From positions 1-46,470 of the forward strand of contig JABWBD010000009.1 of the NCBI GenBank assembly GCA_013360685.1: 46,470 nucleotides of DNA, given 5' to 3'. The stretch comes from Pirellulales bacterium. GTDB lineage: Bacteria > Planctomycetota > Planctomycetia > Pirellulales > Thermoguttaceae. The notes beneath the pieces were generated by a model. That model was not told the origin of the DNA, searched no databases, and saw nothing but the letters and a program-made list of their open reading frames with translations. The stretch's first letter is position 1; every line of letters begins with the position of its first letter. Positions 23,761 through 32,836 of the stretch are shown here, piece after piece. Made by a program: the position numbers and the translations under genes.

Positions 23761-24534
23761 TCAGGAGATGGGGGCGATGGTGATGCCTCCGTCGGCGCGC
23801 AGGATCGCACCATTGATGTACGATGATTCGTCGGAAGCGAGGAACACGGCCACTTGGGCGATCTCCTCGGGGGTGCCGAAGCGGGCCAGAGGAGCGCGCG
23901 AGAAGAAGAACTCCGAATCGAAGTCGGGGTTTTCGAGGTTGCTCTGCCGGAGCATTTCGGTTTCCACGCCGGCGGGACAGATACAGTTGACGCGGACCCC
24001 TTTCCGCCCGTAGGTGACGGCCAGCGAGCGGGTGAGCGCCACGGTGGCTCCTTTGGCGGCGGTGTAGGCGTCGCAGCCGGGGATGCCGATCAGGCTGGCG
24101 CTGGAGCCGGTGTTGATCACGGAGCCTCCACCGCTGGCGACGATGAGCGGGATGCCGTATTTCGAGCAGAGGAAGACGCTGTCGAGGTTGGTCCGCAGGA
24201 CGCGCTGCCAGACGGCCTCGTCGAGTTGGGTGGCGGGCGCGTCGTCGCGGAGGAACACGGAGGCATTGTTGTACAGTACGTTGAGTCCGCCGTAGAGTTC
24301 CAGGGTCCGGGCCATGAGGTTCTGGACCTCTTCCGGCCGGCTACAGTCGGTCCGCACAAAGGCCGCATCCGCATCAAGGTTGCGGATGCGTTCGGCGGCG
24401 CGGCGGCCGGTCTGGTCGTCGATCTCGGCGATTACCACTTTGGCCCCTTCGCGCGCGAAGGCGACCGCGGCGGCAAAACCGATGCCTCGGCCCGCGCCGG
24501 TAATGACGGCTATTTTATTCTCGAGTCGTCGCAT
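23761..24534 (-). CDS. Short-chain dehydrogenase/reductase
   Basis: This 257-residue classical SDR has TGAGRGIG as its nucleotide loop, NNAS in place of the usual NNAG, the catalytic Ser-Tyr-Lys set in SSASLIGIPGCDAYTAAKGA, and the PAGVETEM segment after the substrate loop. The Asp/Glu after the second strand (VVIAEID) predicts NAD(H). It oxidises or reduces an alcohol or ketone; the substrate is unknown. The start MRRLENK fits SDR N-termini, and the longer open frame upstream has no similarity. It is followed at 23 bp by the class IV aminotransferase, so the pair could convert a hydroxy acid to an amino acid through a keto intermediate, which is inference. Confidence 0.88.
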   Translation of the reverse strand: MRRLENKIAVITGAGRGIGFAAAVAFAREGAKVVIAEIDDQTGRRAAERIRNLDADAAFVRTDCSRPEEVQNLMARTLELYGGLNVLYNNASVFLRDDAPATQLDEAVWQRVLRTNLDSVFLCSKYGIPLIVASGGGSVINTGSSASLIGIPGCDAYTAAKGATVALTRSLAVTYGRKGVRVNCICPAGVETEMLRQSNLENPDFDSEFFFSRAPLARFGTPEEIAQVAVFLASDESSYINGAILRADGGITIAPIS

Positions 24535-24747
24535 ATTGGGTTGTCTCCGCGGGGTGCTCTCGGTTGTGTGTAGGTTTAGCAGAATGCGTGGCCCGATTTC
24601 AAGCAGCCCCTGGAAGTCCTCGCGGTCCGACGCAACAGCCTGGAACGGTGTTGTCTGAGTTCGGGCGACGTGTGTCGTCGCAAGGTGTTGGCATTTCGGC
24701 AGTTGCGGCTTGGCGCGCGATCGCAAGTCAGACGGATCCGCGAATCC

Positions 24748-25719
24748 TCATCCCAGCCCGGCTGCGGCCACTGTGGACTTCATTTTGGCCAAGCCGGTGC
24801 GGGCGACCTCCAGCGGGTCTTGCTCCCAGTGCCGGCGGTTGAACAACTCCAGCGAAAGCATGCCACGGAAACCAGTCCGGTGGAGAGTGCCCAGCACGTC
24901 GCCGAGCGGGCAGATGCCGTCGCCCGGGTAGACGCGAAAGCTGTCGTCGATCGTCTGGCGCGGCGGCTCGGCCGGATAGTCGTTCAGATGAAAGACGTGC
25001 ATGGCCCCGCCGTGGATCTGGTTGAGCCCGGCAAAGTCGTTGCCGCCTTTGTAGAGATGGTAGGCGTCCAGAAGCAGGCAGGCGTCGGGATGCCCGGCTT
25101 CGATCGCCACGAAGGTGGCTTCGCCGAGGCGGCTGAGGGTGAGCGAGGATCCCCAGAACTCCAGTTGTGGAACCACTCCCGTCCGACGGCCCAATTCCAG
25201 CGCCGCGCGATACCGCTCAGCGACCTTCCGCAGATCCACGCCGGGCGTTTTGTTGATTCCCGCCGGCGGGGCGGCGATCCGGGCGCCACCGATCCCGGCC
25301 ACCAGTTCCATGTCGCGGCGAAGTTGTTCCAGACCTTTGGCCCGCTCGGCGTCGTCCTCCACGGCCCAAGTCGCAAACCCAATGGCGCCGGCGACCGAGA
25401 GCCCCAGATCGGCGATCCGTTTCTTCATGTCGGCAAGCGAGCCGCCTTCGTCCACGTGGCGCTGGATGTTGCGGACCCACGGTTCGACCGCCTGGTACCC
25501 GGCCTTGGCCGTGATTTCGACTTCCCGATCCAGCGGGAGTTTCTGCCCGAGAATCGTGGCGGTATTGAAGCAATAGCCAAACAGCTCAGCGGTTTGCGAG
25601 CCGGTCTCGGCAGCAGAGGCCGTGCGAAAGGTGGAAGTCCAACCGGCCGCGCCCAGGACGGCGCCGGTCCGGCCCAGCATTGCTCGGCGGGAGAGGAGAA
25701 TACTGTCGGGCGTGGGCAT
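24748..25719 (-). CDS. Tat-exported sugar phosphate isomerase/epimerase-like TIM barrel
   Basis: This 323-residue protein begins with a twin-arginine signal (SRRAMLGRTGAVLGAAG) and is likely cleaved after ASAA. The mature protein is a xylose-isomerase-like barrel with metal-binding candidates in LEFWGSS, LLLDAYHLY, HVFHLNDYP and SLELFN. Family members isomerise or epimerise sugars or hydroxypyruvate-like substrates. Exported forms are frequent in planctomycetes and usually of unknown substrate. It lies 15 bp downstream of a 60-residue hypothetical gene, with which it probably forms an operon. Confidence 0.85.
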   Translation of the reverse strand: MPTPDSILLSRRAMLGRTGAVLGAAGWTSTFRTASAAETGSQTAELFGYCFNTATILGQKLPLDREVEITAKAGYQAVEPWVRNIQRHVDEGGSLADMKKRIADLGLSVAGAIGFATWAVEDDAERAKGLEQLRRDMELVAGIGGARIAAPPAGINKTPGVDLRKVAERYRAALELGRRTGVVPQLEFWGSSLTLSRLGEATFVAIEAGHPDACLLLDAYHLYKGGNDFAGLNQIHGGAMHVFHLNDYPAEPPRQTIDDSFRVYPGDGICPLGDVLGTLHRTGFRGMLSLELFNRRHWEQDPLEVARTGLAKMKSTVAAAGLG

Positions 25720-25734
25720 GACTGGCCGGTCGTC

Positions 25735-25917
25735 TTAGTGCGTCTGAAGATGCAGACGACGCAGCTCTTCCAATTCCAACCCCAGCCGGTGCCGCAACGG
25801 GCTTTCCGGCCGCAGTTCCTCCAACAAGGCGTCGGCCTTTTCGAACACCTCGTCGCTATACTCACCTTTACTAAAAAGCTTCCGAAAGCTTCGGGCGATC
25901 TGTTGTTCCGTTAACAA
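25735..25917 (-). CDS. Small helical hypothetical protein
   Basis: This 60-residue protein (MLTEQQIARSFRKLFSKGEY...) is predicted to be almost entirely helical and highly charged, with no Cys, signal peptide or membrane segment. It lies 15 bp upstream of the Tat-exported TIM-barrel gene in the same direction, and its composition fits real coding sequence. I do not recognise its function. Confidence 0.55.
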   Translation of the reverse strand: MLTEQQIARSFRKLFSKGEYSDEVFEKADALLEELRPESPLRHRLGLELEELRRLHLQTH

Positions 25918-26068
25918 TCGAACCCCCTTGACGTAGGACCACGTGGATCGGCAATCAGCCGAAACAGACCAGGACGAACGACCTGGCCCAATCGATCTCG
26001 CTACTTCTTCTTCCTTATACCTCTTCCGGAACCGATTGGCAACAGAAAATCCCCCCGATAGAAAATCT

Positions 26069-28825
26069 TCAGCCCTCGTCCATCTCCCTCTCTTCGTGCG
26101 GGACGCGTTTGACAGCCACCAGCGTGTCGTCCTCGTCGAGCGTCATGATCCGCACCCCCTGGGTATTCCGGCCGATGATCCCGATGTCGCTGGCCGGGAT
26201 CCGCTGCAGCTTGCCCCGGGCACTGATCATGAGGAGTTCGTCCTCGTCGCGGACGCGGACGATCCCGACCACCGAGCCGTTGCGTGGGGTGGTCTTGATG
26301 TCGCGGAGGCCCTTTCCCCCACGCGACTGGGTCCGGTAATGGTGACTGGAAGAAACCTGTTCGCCCTCGGTCTCCTCCCCGTCGGACTCGTCGTTCGGGT
26401 CCGGGGCGGGTCCATCGAGGCCGTCTTCCGGCAAATCCGTCTCTGGGAGATCGGCGGCGCCCTCCGCCGTCGGCGCGGCGTTGGGCCCGAAAGGGGTCCG
26501 CTTGCCGTAGCCGTGGGCACAAACGGTCAAGAGCGATGCCTCGGGATCGGCGACGACCATGCCGACGACCCGGTCGTCGCCCACCAGCTTGATCCCCTTC
26601 ACGCCGCTGGCGTTTCGGCCCATCGGGCGGGCGTCCGATTCGCGGAAACGGATGGCCATTCCCGAAGCCGTGGCCAGCACCACTTCGTCTCCCGCGGACG
26701 TGATCGCCACATCGACCAACTCGTCCCCCTCCCGAAGCTTGATGGCGATGATGCCGCTTCGCATCGGACGGCTGTAGGCGGCCAGATCGGTCTTTTTCAC
26801 CAGGCCGCGCGCGGTGGCCATCAACAGGTAGTGGTCGGGCTTGTCGAAGTCGCGGACCGCGCGGCAGTCGGCGATATGCTCCCCTTCGGCCAGGCTGAGC
26901 AAGTTGACCACCGCGCGGCCACGGCTGTCGCGAGGCAACTGCGGCAGATCGTAAACCTTGCGCCAGTAAACTTTGCCAAGATTGGTGAAGAAAAGAAGGT
27001 ACGCGTGGGTGCTGGCGACGAAGAGGTGCTGGATCGGGTCTTCCTCGTCGACCTTGGCTCCCATCAGCCCCTTGCCGCCGCGGCGTTGGGCCCGGTATGC
27101 CGACACGGGGGTCCGCTTGATGTAGCCGTTGGAGCTGATCGAAACGACCATCGTCTCCTCGGGGATCAGATCCTCCAGGTCGATGTCGCCGATCTCCTCG
27201 CCGCTGATCTCGGTCCGCCGCGCGTCGGCATGTTTCCGCCGCAGTTCAGCCAGGTCGTTGCGGATAATCTCCAGGATGTTTTTCTCGTCGGAGAGGATGC
27301 GGTGGTACTCGTTGATGTCGGCCAGCAGGTTGCGGTGCTCTTCGCCCAGTTTTTCCTGCTCCAGGTTGACCAACTGGCCGAGTGTCATCCGCAGGATGGC
27401 GTCGGCCTGGACGGGCGTGAGTGTGTAGTTCTCGTGCGCCCCTCGCTCCGACTGGAAGACAGCGAATCCTTCGTCCCCGAGGGCGCGCTGGAGCATTGCC
27501 GCCGGGGTCTCGATCAGCATCAACCGCTGCTTGGCCTCGGCCTGGGTGCTCGAGGATCGGATCACGCGAATCACTTCGTCGATATTCGCGTGGGCCAGCA
27601 GCAGTCCCTCGACCGTGTGTTTTCGCTGCCGGGCCTTTGCCAGAAGAAACTGGGTCCGGCGGCGGATCACGGAGACCCGGTGGCGGATGAACTCGTCGAG
27701 CAGGCCCTTGAACGACAGCACGCGCGGCTTGCCGTCGACCAGGGCCAGGAAGATCAACGAGAAACTGTCCTGCAACGGCGAGAACTGGTAGAGTTGGTTC
27801 AGCACGATGTCGGGATCGGCGTCGCGCTTAAGATCCAGCACCAGGCGGACCGGCTCCTTGAGGTCGCTCTCGTTGCGAATCCCTGAGATCCCGGGAATTC
27901 TTCCCTCCCCAACCAAGGCGGCGATCCGCTCTTCGACGCGGTCGCGGGCCTGCTGGTAGGGGATCTCATTGACCACGATCCGGAACCGCCCGCCCTTGAG
28001 TTCCTCGATCCTTGCCCTGGCACGGATGACGACGGTGCCCCGGCCGGTATGGTAGCCGCGGCGGATGCCGGTGCGCCCGCAAATAATGCCGCCGGTGGGG
28101 AAATCGGGACCTGGGCAGATTTCCAGCAGTTCGTCGATCGAGACGGCCGGTTCGTCGATGACCCGAATCAAAGCGTCGCAGATCTCACCCAGATTGTGAG
28201 GCGGGATTGAGGTGGCCATGCCCACCGCGATGCCCTGGGCGCCGTTGACCAGCAAATTGGGGAATTTCGACGGCAAGACGCTCGGCTCGGTCGAGCGCTC
28301 GTCGTAAGTCGGCACGAAGTCGACCGTATCGAGTTTGAGATCCTCCAGCATCAAAGCGGCGAAATGCGACATGCGGGCTTCGGTGTATCGCATGGCCGCC
28401 GGAGGCAGGCCGGCAATCGAGCCGAAGTTGCCCTGCTTGTCGATCAGCACGTAGCGCATATTCCAATCCTGGGCCATGCGGACCAGGGTGGGGTAGATGA
28501 TGCTTTCGCCGTGCGGGTGGTAGTTGCCGCTCGTGTCGCCGGAGATCTTCGCGCACTTCACGCGGCCGGAGCTCGGCCCCAGATTGAGGTCGTTCATGGC
28601 GACCAGGATCCGCCGTTGCGACGGTTTGAGCCCATCACGCACGTCGGGCAGAGCCCGGCTGACGATCACGCTCATTGCGTACGTCAGGTAGCTGCTCTTA
28701 AGCTCATCCTCGATGGGCATGTCGACCAAACGGCCGGCAACGATCACCCCTCCCTCGGGTGGTTCGTCGGGGTCGGGCAGGTCAGAATCGGGCGGTTCGG
28801 GCGGGAGATTGGAATCGGTCGACAA
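26069..28825 (-). CDS. gyrA: DNA gyrase subunit A
   Basis: This protein of about 918 residues is the breakage-reunion subunit of gyrase. The catalytic Tyr147 lies in [11 protein letters not shown], and the canonical GyrA box QRRGGKG (near residue 580) identifies gyrase rather than topoisomerase IV. The quinolone pocket reads [10 protein letters not shown], where E. coli has HPHGDSAVYD, so Asp82 is Glu and Asp87 is Pro while Ser83 is kept. The C-terminal beta-pinwheel is interrupted by an acidic insert of about 45 residues ([20 protein letters not shown] and following). I chose the TTG at 28825 because AAAGGAG lies 5 nt upstream; the TTG at 28840 overlaps that site. It supercoils DNA together with GyrB, which is not in the window. 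Confidence 0.95.
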   Translation of the reverse strand: MSTDSNLPPEPPDSDLPDPDEPPEGGVIVAGRLVDMPIEDELKSSYLTYAMSVIVSRALPDVRDGLKPSQRRILVAMNDLNLGPSSGRVKCAKISGDTSGNYHPHGESIIYPTLVRMAQDWNMRYVLIDKQGNFGSIAGLPPAAMRYTEARMSHFAALMLEDLKLDTVDFVPTYDERSTEPSVLPSKFPNLLVNGAQGIAVGMATSIPPHNLGEICDALIRVIDEPAVSIDELLEICPGPDFPTGGIICGRTGIRRGYHTGRGTVVIRARARIEELKGGRFRIVVNEIPYQQARDRVEERIAALVGEGRIPGISGIRNESDLKEPVRLVLDLKRDADPDIVLNQLYQFSPLQDSFSLIFLALVDGKPRVLSFKGLLDEFIRHRVSVIRRRTQFLLAKARQRKHTVEGLLLAHANIDEVIRVIRSSSTQAEAKQRLMLIETPAAMLQRALGDEGFAVFQSERGAHENYTLTPVQADAILRMTLGQLVNLEQEKLGEEHRNLLADINEYHRILSDEKNILEIIRNDLAELRRKHADARRTEISGEEIGDIDLEDLIPEETMVVSISSNGYIKRTPVSAYRAQRRGGKGLMGAKVDEEDPIQHLFVASTHAYLLFFTNLGKVYWRKVYDLPQLPRDSRGRAVVNLLSLAEGEHIADCRAVRDFDKPDHYLLMATARGLVKKTDLAAYSRPMRSGIIAIKLREGDELVDVAITSAGDEVVLATASGMAIRFRESDARPMGRNASGVKGIKLVGDDRVVGMVVADPEASLLTVCAHGYGKRTPFGPNAAPTAEGAADLPETDLPEDGLDGPAPDPNDESDGEETEGEQVSSSHHYRTQSRGGKGLRDIKTTPRNGSVVGIVRVRDEDELLMISARGKLQRIPASDIGIIGRNTQGVRIMTLDEDDTLVAVKRVPHEEREMDEG

Positions 28826-28830
28826 GGATA

Positions 28831-28837
28831 CTCCTTT
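28831..28837 (-). promoter_or_regulatory. Ribosome binding site that fixes the gyrA TTG start
   Basis: AAAGGAG on the minus strand lies 5 nt before the TTG codon at 28823-28825. There is no ATG in range, so gyrA most likely starts with TTG. Confidence 0.75.
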
Positions 28838-29009
28838 CAACTGCCCTGGCGCTGCCTACGCGGACCATCAGGAGGGAACCGGTGCAAACGCGAGCCAGCG
28901 TAATCCTCGGTACAGCCCTCGCCTGCGATTCCCACAGGGACGCAAGTCGTCGGGCGGGCCCGCCAGGGGGACTCTGAGGTCGTGCGACCAATCACTTCAG
29001 AACGCCGTA

Positions 29010-29038
29010 AGTATAGCGTTTTGGTCCCCCGGCCACAA
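29010..29038 (-). promoter_or_regulatory. Candidate sigma-70-type promoter of gyrA
   Basis: On the minus strand TTGTGG (29038-29033) is followed after exactly 17 bp by TATACT (29015-29010). The -10 box matches five of six consensus bases and the -35 box three. The leader to the TTG start would be about 180 nt. Confidence 0.4.
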
Positions 29039-29180
29039 TGGGCGGTGCAAGAAATAGCTCGACGTAAACGACTGACGCTAAACACTTTGCGACCGCTGCT
29101 CCGCCGAGTGGTAGGTGAAGTCGTGAGACTTCGGGGTTCTCGCCGTCGCTGCACAGTCGTTCGGAATACTCGCGACGTGC

Positions 29181-29266
29181 CGAATTCTCACGAATTCGGC
29201 TACCGCAGCGCAGCCGAAGCCGTAAGACCTCGGCTGCAGCACACCATCCTGAATTCGTACGAATTC
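29181..29266. repeat. Palindrome cluster downstream of fhs
   Basis: Three inverted repeats stand side by side: CCGAATTC/GAATTCGG with a 4-nt loop (29181-29200), GCAGCCGA/TCGGCTGC with an 11-nt loop (29211-29237), and the perfect 16-bp palindrome GAATTCGTACGAATTC (29251-29266). ACGAATTCGGCTAC also occurs twice as a direct repeat. It may end the acs-fhs transcript or be a mobile palindromic element. Confidence 0.65.
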
Positions 29267-29298
29267 GGCTACACCGTACGCCCTGCGAGAGGTGAGAT

Positions 29299-30999
29299 TC
29301 AGAACAGCCCGACTACCTCGCCCTGTTCATTGATGTCGATGAACTCCGCGGCCGGGACCTTGGGCAGGCCGGGCATCGTCATGATATCGCCTGTCAGAAC
29401 GACCACGAAACCCGCGCCGGCCGCCACGCGCATGTCGCGCAGGGGCACGTCGAACCCCTTTGGCCGCCCTTTCAGTCCCGGGTCGGTCGACAGCGAGTAT
29501 TGGGTCTTCGCCATGCAGATGGGGAGCTCGCCGAAGCCGGCTTCCTGGGCCGCGTGGAAGCGGTCCCGGAGGGCCTTGTCTGCCAGCACGTCGGTGGCGC
29601 CGTAGATCTCGCGGCAGATGATGCCCACCTTCTGCCAGAGCGTGCACGTATCCGGGTAGAGGAGACTGAAATCGGTCTTGGTATGCTCGACGACCTCGAC
29701 CACCGCCCGCGCCAGATCCTCGGCCCCGCGCCCACCCTCGCCCCAGTGCTCGCTCGGCACGATCTTCACCGACAGATAAGCGCACTTGTCCTGGATGAAG
29801 GCGATTTCCTCCTGGGTGTCCTGGGAGAAGGAATTGACGGCCACCACGACCGGCAGCCCGAAACGGTGGATGTTCTCGATGTGTTTCTTGAGGTTTTCCA
29901 CTCCCTTGTCGAGGGCCTCGATGTTCGGCTTTCCCAGATCGGCAAGCGGCACTCCCCCGTGGAGCTTCAGCGCGCGGACCGTCGCCACGATGACCACGGC
30001 GTCGGGCTTGATTCCCGCCTTGCGGCACTTGATGTTCAGGAACTTTTCCGCTCCCAGATCGGCCCCGAAACCTGCCTCGGTCACCGTGTACTCCGACAGC
30101 CGCATGGAGAGCTTGGTGGCCACGACGCTGTTGCAGCCGTGCGCGATGTTGGCGAACGGGCCGCCGTGGACGAAGGCCGGGTTGCCCTCCAGGGTCTGTA
30201 CGAGGTTCGGCTTCAGCGCATCTTTGAGCAGTACGGCCATCGCCCCGTGGCACTTGAGATCGGCGGCGGTGACCGGCTTCTTCTGACGGGTATATCCGAC
30301 GATGATCCGCGCGCAGCGTTCCCGCAATTCCTGGACCGACTCCGAGAGGCAGAGGATCGCCATGACCTCGGAGGCCACGGTGATGTCGAAATGACTTTCG
30401 TGAGGCAACGAGTTGCTCGCCCCGCCCAACCCGATGACGATATTCCGCAGCGCCCGGTCGTTCATGTCCATCACGCGGCCCCAGGTGACCCGGCGGGGAT
30501 CGATCCTCAACTCGTTCGTATGGTGGAGGTGGTTGTCCAGCACGGCGGCCAGCAGGTTGTGCGCCAGGCCGATCGCGTGGAGATCTCCCGTGAAGTGCAA
30601 GTTGATGTCTTCCATGGGGACCACCTGGGAGTAGCCGCCACCGGCCGCACCCCCCTTCATCCCGAAGCACGGGCCGGAGGAGGGCTCGCGGAGGCAGACG
30701 GTCGCGCGTTTCCCGATGCGGTTCAGCCCGTCGGCCAGCCCGATGCTCGTGGTCGTCTTGCCTTCGCCGGCCGGGGTGGGCGTGATGGCGGTCACGAGGA
30801 CCAGCTTGCCCGTCGGGGCGCCGGACAGACGGTGGTAGACATCCAGCGGGATCTTGGCCTTGTATTTGCCGTAATGCTCCAGGTCGCCCGCGAGTCCCAG
30901 TTTGGCGGCAACGTCATCGATGGGCAGCATCTTGGTCGCACGGGCGATCTCGATGTCCGGAGGCAGGGTCCGCGTGGATTGGGAAGTGATGGTGGCCAT
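29299..30999 (-). CDS. fhs: Formate-tetrahydrofolate ligase
   Basis: This 566-residue protein has the N-terminal P-loop [11 protein letters not shown] (residues 73-83), [18 protein letters not shown], the NIAHGCNS and [15 protein letters not shown] blocks, and ends EVVGLF, all hallmarks of FTHFS. It uses ATP to activate formate and forms 10-formyl-THF, the first folate step of the methyl branch of the Wood-Ljungdahl pathway. It is the last gene of the locus, separated from metF-metV by a 117-bp gap with a G-rich repeat. FolD/FchA, which would convert the product to methylene-THF, are not in the window. Confidence 0.97.
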   Translation of the reverse strand: MATITSQSTRTLPPDIEIARATKMLPIDDVAAKLGLAGDLEHYGKYKAKIPLDVYHRLSGAPTGKLVLVTAITPTPAGEGKTTTSIGLADGLNRIGKRATVCLREPSSGPCFGMKGGAAGGGYSQVVPMEDINLHFTGDLHAIGLAHNLLAAVLDNHLHHTNELRIDPRRVTWGRVMDMNDRALRNIVIGLGGASNSLPHESHFDITVASEVMAILCLSESVQELRERCARIIVGYTRQKKPVTAADLKCHGAMAVLLKDALKPNLVQTLEGNPAFVHGGPFANIAHGCNSVVATKLSMRLSEYTVTEAGFGADLGAEKFLNIKCRKAGIKPDAVVIVATVRALKLHGGVPLADLGKPNIEALDKGVENLKKHIENIHRFGLPVVVAVNSFSQDTQEEIAFIQDKCAYLSVKIVPSEHWGEGGRGAEDLARAVVEVVEHTKTDFSLLYPDTCTLWQKVGIICREIYGATDVLADKALRDRFHAAQEAGFGELPICMAKTQYSLSTDPGLKGRPKGFDVPLRDMRVAAGAGFVVVLTGDIMTMPGLPKVPAAEFIDINEQGEVVGLF

Positions 31000-31023
31000 G
31001 GTGGAGCAGATCCTCTCGGTGGG

Positions 31024-31110
31024 ACAATGGGGTGGTGGAGTGTTGGGGTGGTGGGGTACTGGGGTGGTGTCTGGTCTCTTACGTTACCCCATCACCCCAT
31101 TCCCCCCTCA
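31024..31110. repeat. Snap-back intergenic repeat with a 'GGGGTGGTG' unit
   Basis: The gap between metF-metV and fhs is made of degenerate G-rich units on the plus strand. The 15-mer at 31044-31058 (TGGGGTGGTGGGGTA) is the reverse complement, with one mismatch, of 31085-31099. The two arms could form a hairpin with a 26-nt loop in the transcript. Confidence 0.7.
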
Positions 31111-31116
31111 CTTGGC

Positions 31117-32718
31117 CTAGGCCGGGGCGTCCTGCTGGACGCCGTCGCCGTTGGGGCGATCGAGGGCCTGGTGGTCCTTGTCCAGGTACCGGTTGGCCCA
31201 GGACGAGGTGTGTTTCAGTTCGGGGTGGTAGAAGACGATGGGGCGGTCGAACATCGTTTCCGACTGCCGGTAGAACTTCATCCGCTGGTACACTCGTGCC
31301 CAGAAGCAGGTCTTGTCGCCCAACTCGCAGCGGCCGTCGGCCGAGCCGCCGCAGGGACCGTTCCGCGAGTGCTTCGAGCAGGCGATCATGGGGCAGAGGT
31401 AGGCGCAATCCGGCAGGCTGCAATCGCCGCAGTCCTGGCACTCGAAGGCCAGGTGCTTGGCGTTCTTCTCCAGCCAGTAGGCGAAGCGGCTGAGCCTGCC
31501 CGGCTTTTTCTCCCAACGGGAGTACAGCCGCCGGAAGAGGCCGAAGAGGCCCTTGTTCTCGGTGAAGGCGATGTCGTGGACCAGCCGGGAGAAGCGGTAG
31601 CTCAGGGTGACCTCGCCGTTCTTGGGCGGCCGCTCGAGCGAGCGAAGGAATTCCCGGTTGACGCGTGCCGGTTCGCTCAGGCCGGTCTGGGGATCGTGGT
31701 CGAAGAGGAAGAACTCGCCGGGGCGGGAGAACTGGATCTCCCGGATGAACTCTCGCCAGTCGTCGGGAGCGAAGCTCTCCGCTTTCTCGATGATGCTGCT
31801 AAAGGTCTCCGGTTTGGCCATTCCGCCGAGATATCCGGCGGCAAAGCCGAGGCCCTTGAAGACGGCCAGTTGCTTGGCCGCCAGCTCCTGGAAAAACACC
31901 CGGCCTTTGTCCGCCCCGCCGCCGTATTTCTCCGCCTGCTCCAACAGGCCGTCGCTGACGACGCAGCCGGCGAGCTTGCCGCTGTGGAAAAGCTTGGCCA
32001 CCACCTTGCTGAGCAGGTAAACATTGCCGATCACCGGGACTTCCAGGCCGCGCGAGGCGAGCACCAGTTTCACCTCGTGGAACTTCCGCATGTCGTAGCC
32101 GAGTTGCGGGATCACCCATTGCGTGCCGGCGGCGATCTTGCGGATGAGCTTGAGGTACTGCGGCACCAGTTCGTGCTCGTGAAGTTTGAACGGCGAGACG
32201 GCGCAGCCGATGAAGAAATTCGTCTGCGGCAACACCTCGACGCCGCCGCGCCGCCCGGGGATCTTCAATCCGTCGTTCATCGACCGCAACAGCGAGACGA
32301 GCCCGGTCGAATCGAGATCGAACACGGGGTTCGCCTGGCCGTGGAAGCCGGTGGTCGGGTAATCGCCGGTCAGGGCGAGAACGTTGTCGAAACCTTCCGA
32401 GGCATATCGCCAGGCGGCTGCCTCCAGGCCGTTGCGGTTGAGGTCCTTGCAGGTCAGATGGACGACGATGCGGCCCCGTTTGTCGGGCAATAGCCCGGCG
32501 AGCCAGTCGGGCGGCAGCATCGGCGCGCCGCCCGGGTTGTCGGTGACGGAAATCCAGCCCACGCGAGGATCACCCAGGAGACTTCCGGCCAACGCCGCCA
32601 GATCGCCCGGCGAACCGGGGGGCGAGAGCCCTCGCGTCGTCACGACCTCCACCCCGTAGTAGAAACGGTCCCCGGTGATCATCTCCCGATAGGACGGCTT
32701 GCTGTCGGTCGCAATCAT
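31117..32718 (-). CDS. metF: Methylene-THF reductase fused to a MetV-type zinc domain
   Basis: This 533-residue protein has a MetF flavoprotein barrel (about 1-330) with RFYYGVEVVTTRG, HLTCKDLNR, ALTGDYP and the later FFIGCAVSPFKLHE segments. A C-terminal domain (about 400-510) is rich in cysteines, CQDCGDCSLPDCAYLCPMIACSK, then GPCGGSADGRCE, matching the MTHFR_C/MetV zinc-binding type. In acetogens MetF and MetV are usually separate subunits; here they are joined. The enzyme reduces 5,10-methylene-THF to methyl-THF, the substrate of the AcsE encoded next to it. The start MIATDSKPSY is supported by AAGGGGGG about 9 nt upstream. The electron donor is unclear, since no RnfC2, HdrABC or hydrogenase gene is nearby. 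Confidence 0.92.
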   Translation of the reverse strand: MIATDSKPSYREMITGDRFYYGVEVVTTRGLSPPGSPGDLAALAGSLLGDPRVGWISVTDNPGGAPMLPPDWLAGLLPDKRGRIVVHLTCKDLNRNGLEAAAWRYASEGFDNVLALTGDYPTTGFHGQANPVFDLDSTGLVSLLRSMNDGLKIPGRRGGVEVLPQTNFFIGCAVSPFKLHEHELVPQYLKLIRKIAAGTQWVIPQLGYDMRKFHEVKLVLASRGLEVPVIGNVYLLSKVVAKLFHSGKLAGCVVSDGLLEQAEKYGGGADKGRVFFQELAAKQLAVFKGLGFAAGYLGGMAKPETFSSIIEKAESFAPDDWREFIREIQFSRPGEFFLFDHDPQTGLSEPARVNREFLRSLERPPKNGEVTLSYRFSRLVHDIAFTENKGLFGLFRRLYSRWEKKPGRLSRFAYWLEKNAKHLAFECQDCGDCSLPDCAYLCPMIACSKHSRNGPCGGSADGRCELGDKTCFWARVYQRMKFYRQSETMFDRPIVFYHPELKHTSSWANRYLDKDHQALDRPNGDGVQQDAPA

Positions 32719-32737
32719 GGCAAGATCCCCCCTTGTT

Positions 32738-32836
32738 TGAGACAAGGAGAAGGGGAGAGAGGGACAAGGGGAGAGAATGGCGCGCCGAGTCTCTTCGTCT
32801 CCCCGTCTCCTTGTCTCCCCTTCTCCCCTTCTTTCT
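32738..32836. repeat. Snap-back purine/pyrimidine intergenic repeat
   Basis: The gap between acsE and metF-metV has an almost pure purine left arm (about 32740-32778, units like GACAAGGAGAAGGGGAGAGA) and a matching pyrimidine right arm (about 32798-32836). The loop contains CGCGCC. The arms are imperfect reverse complements and could form a long hairpin in RNA or a triplex-prone tract in DNA. Confidence 0.7.

Larger units (their letters stand above)
28826..29298. other. Intergenic region between fhs and gyrA
   Basis: No gene is seen in these 473 bp. The left half is the gyrA leader with a candidate promoter at 29010-29038. The right half, just after the fhs stop, holds a cluster of palindromes at 29181-29266. 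Confidence 0.5.

Noticed and set aside
29500-32493. A 997-codon plus-strand open frame opposite fhs and metF
   Set aside because: It spans two unrelated genes and their repeat-filled gap, and the translation has no family motif.
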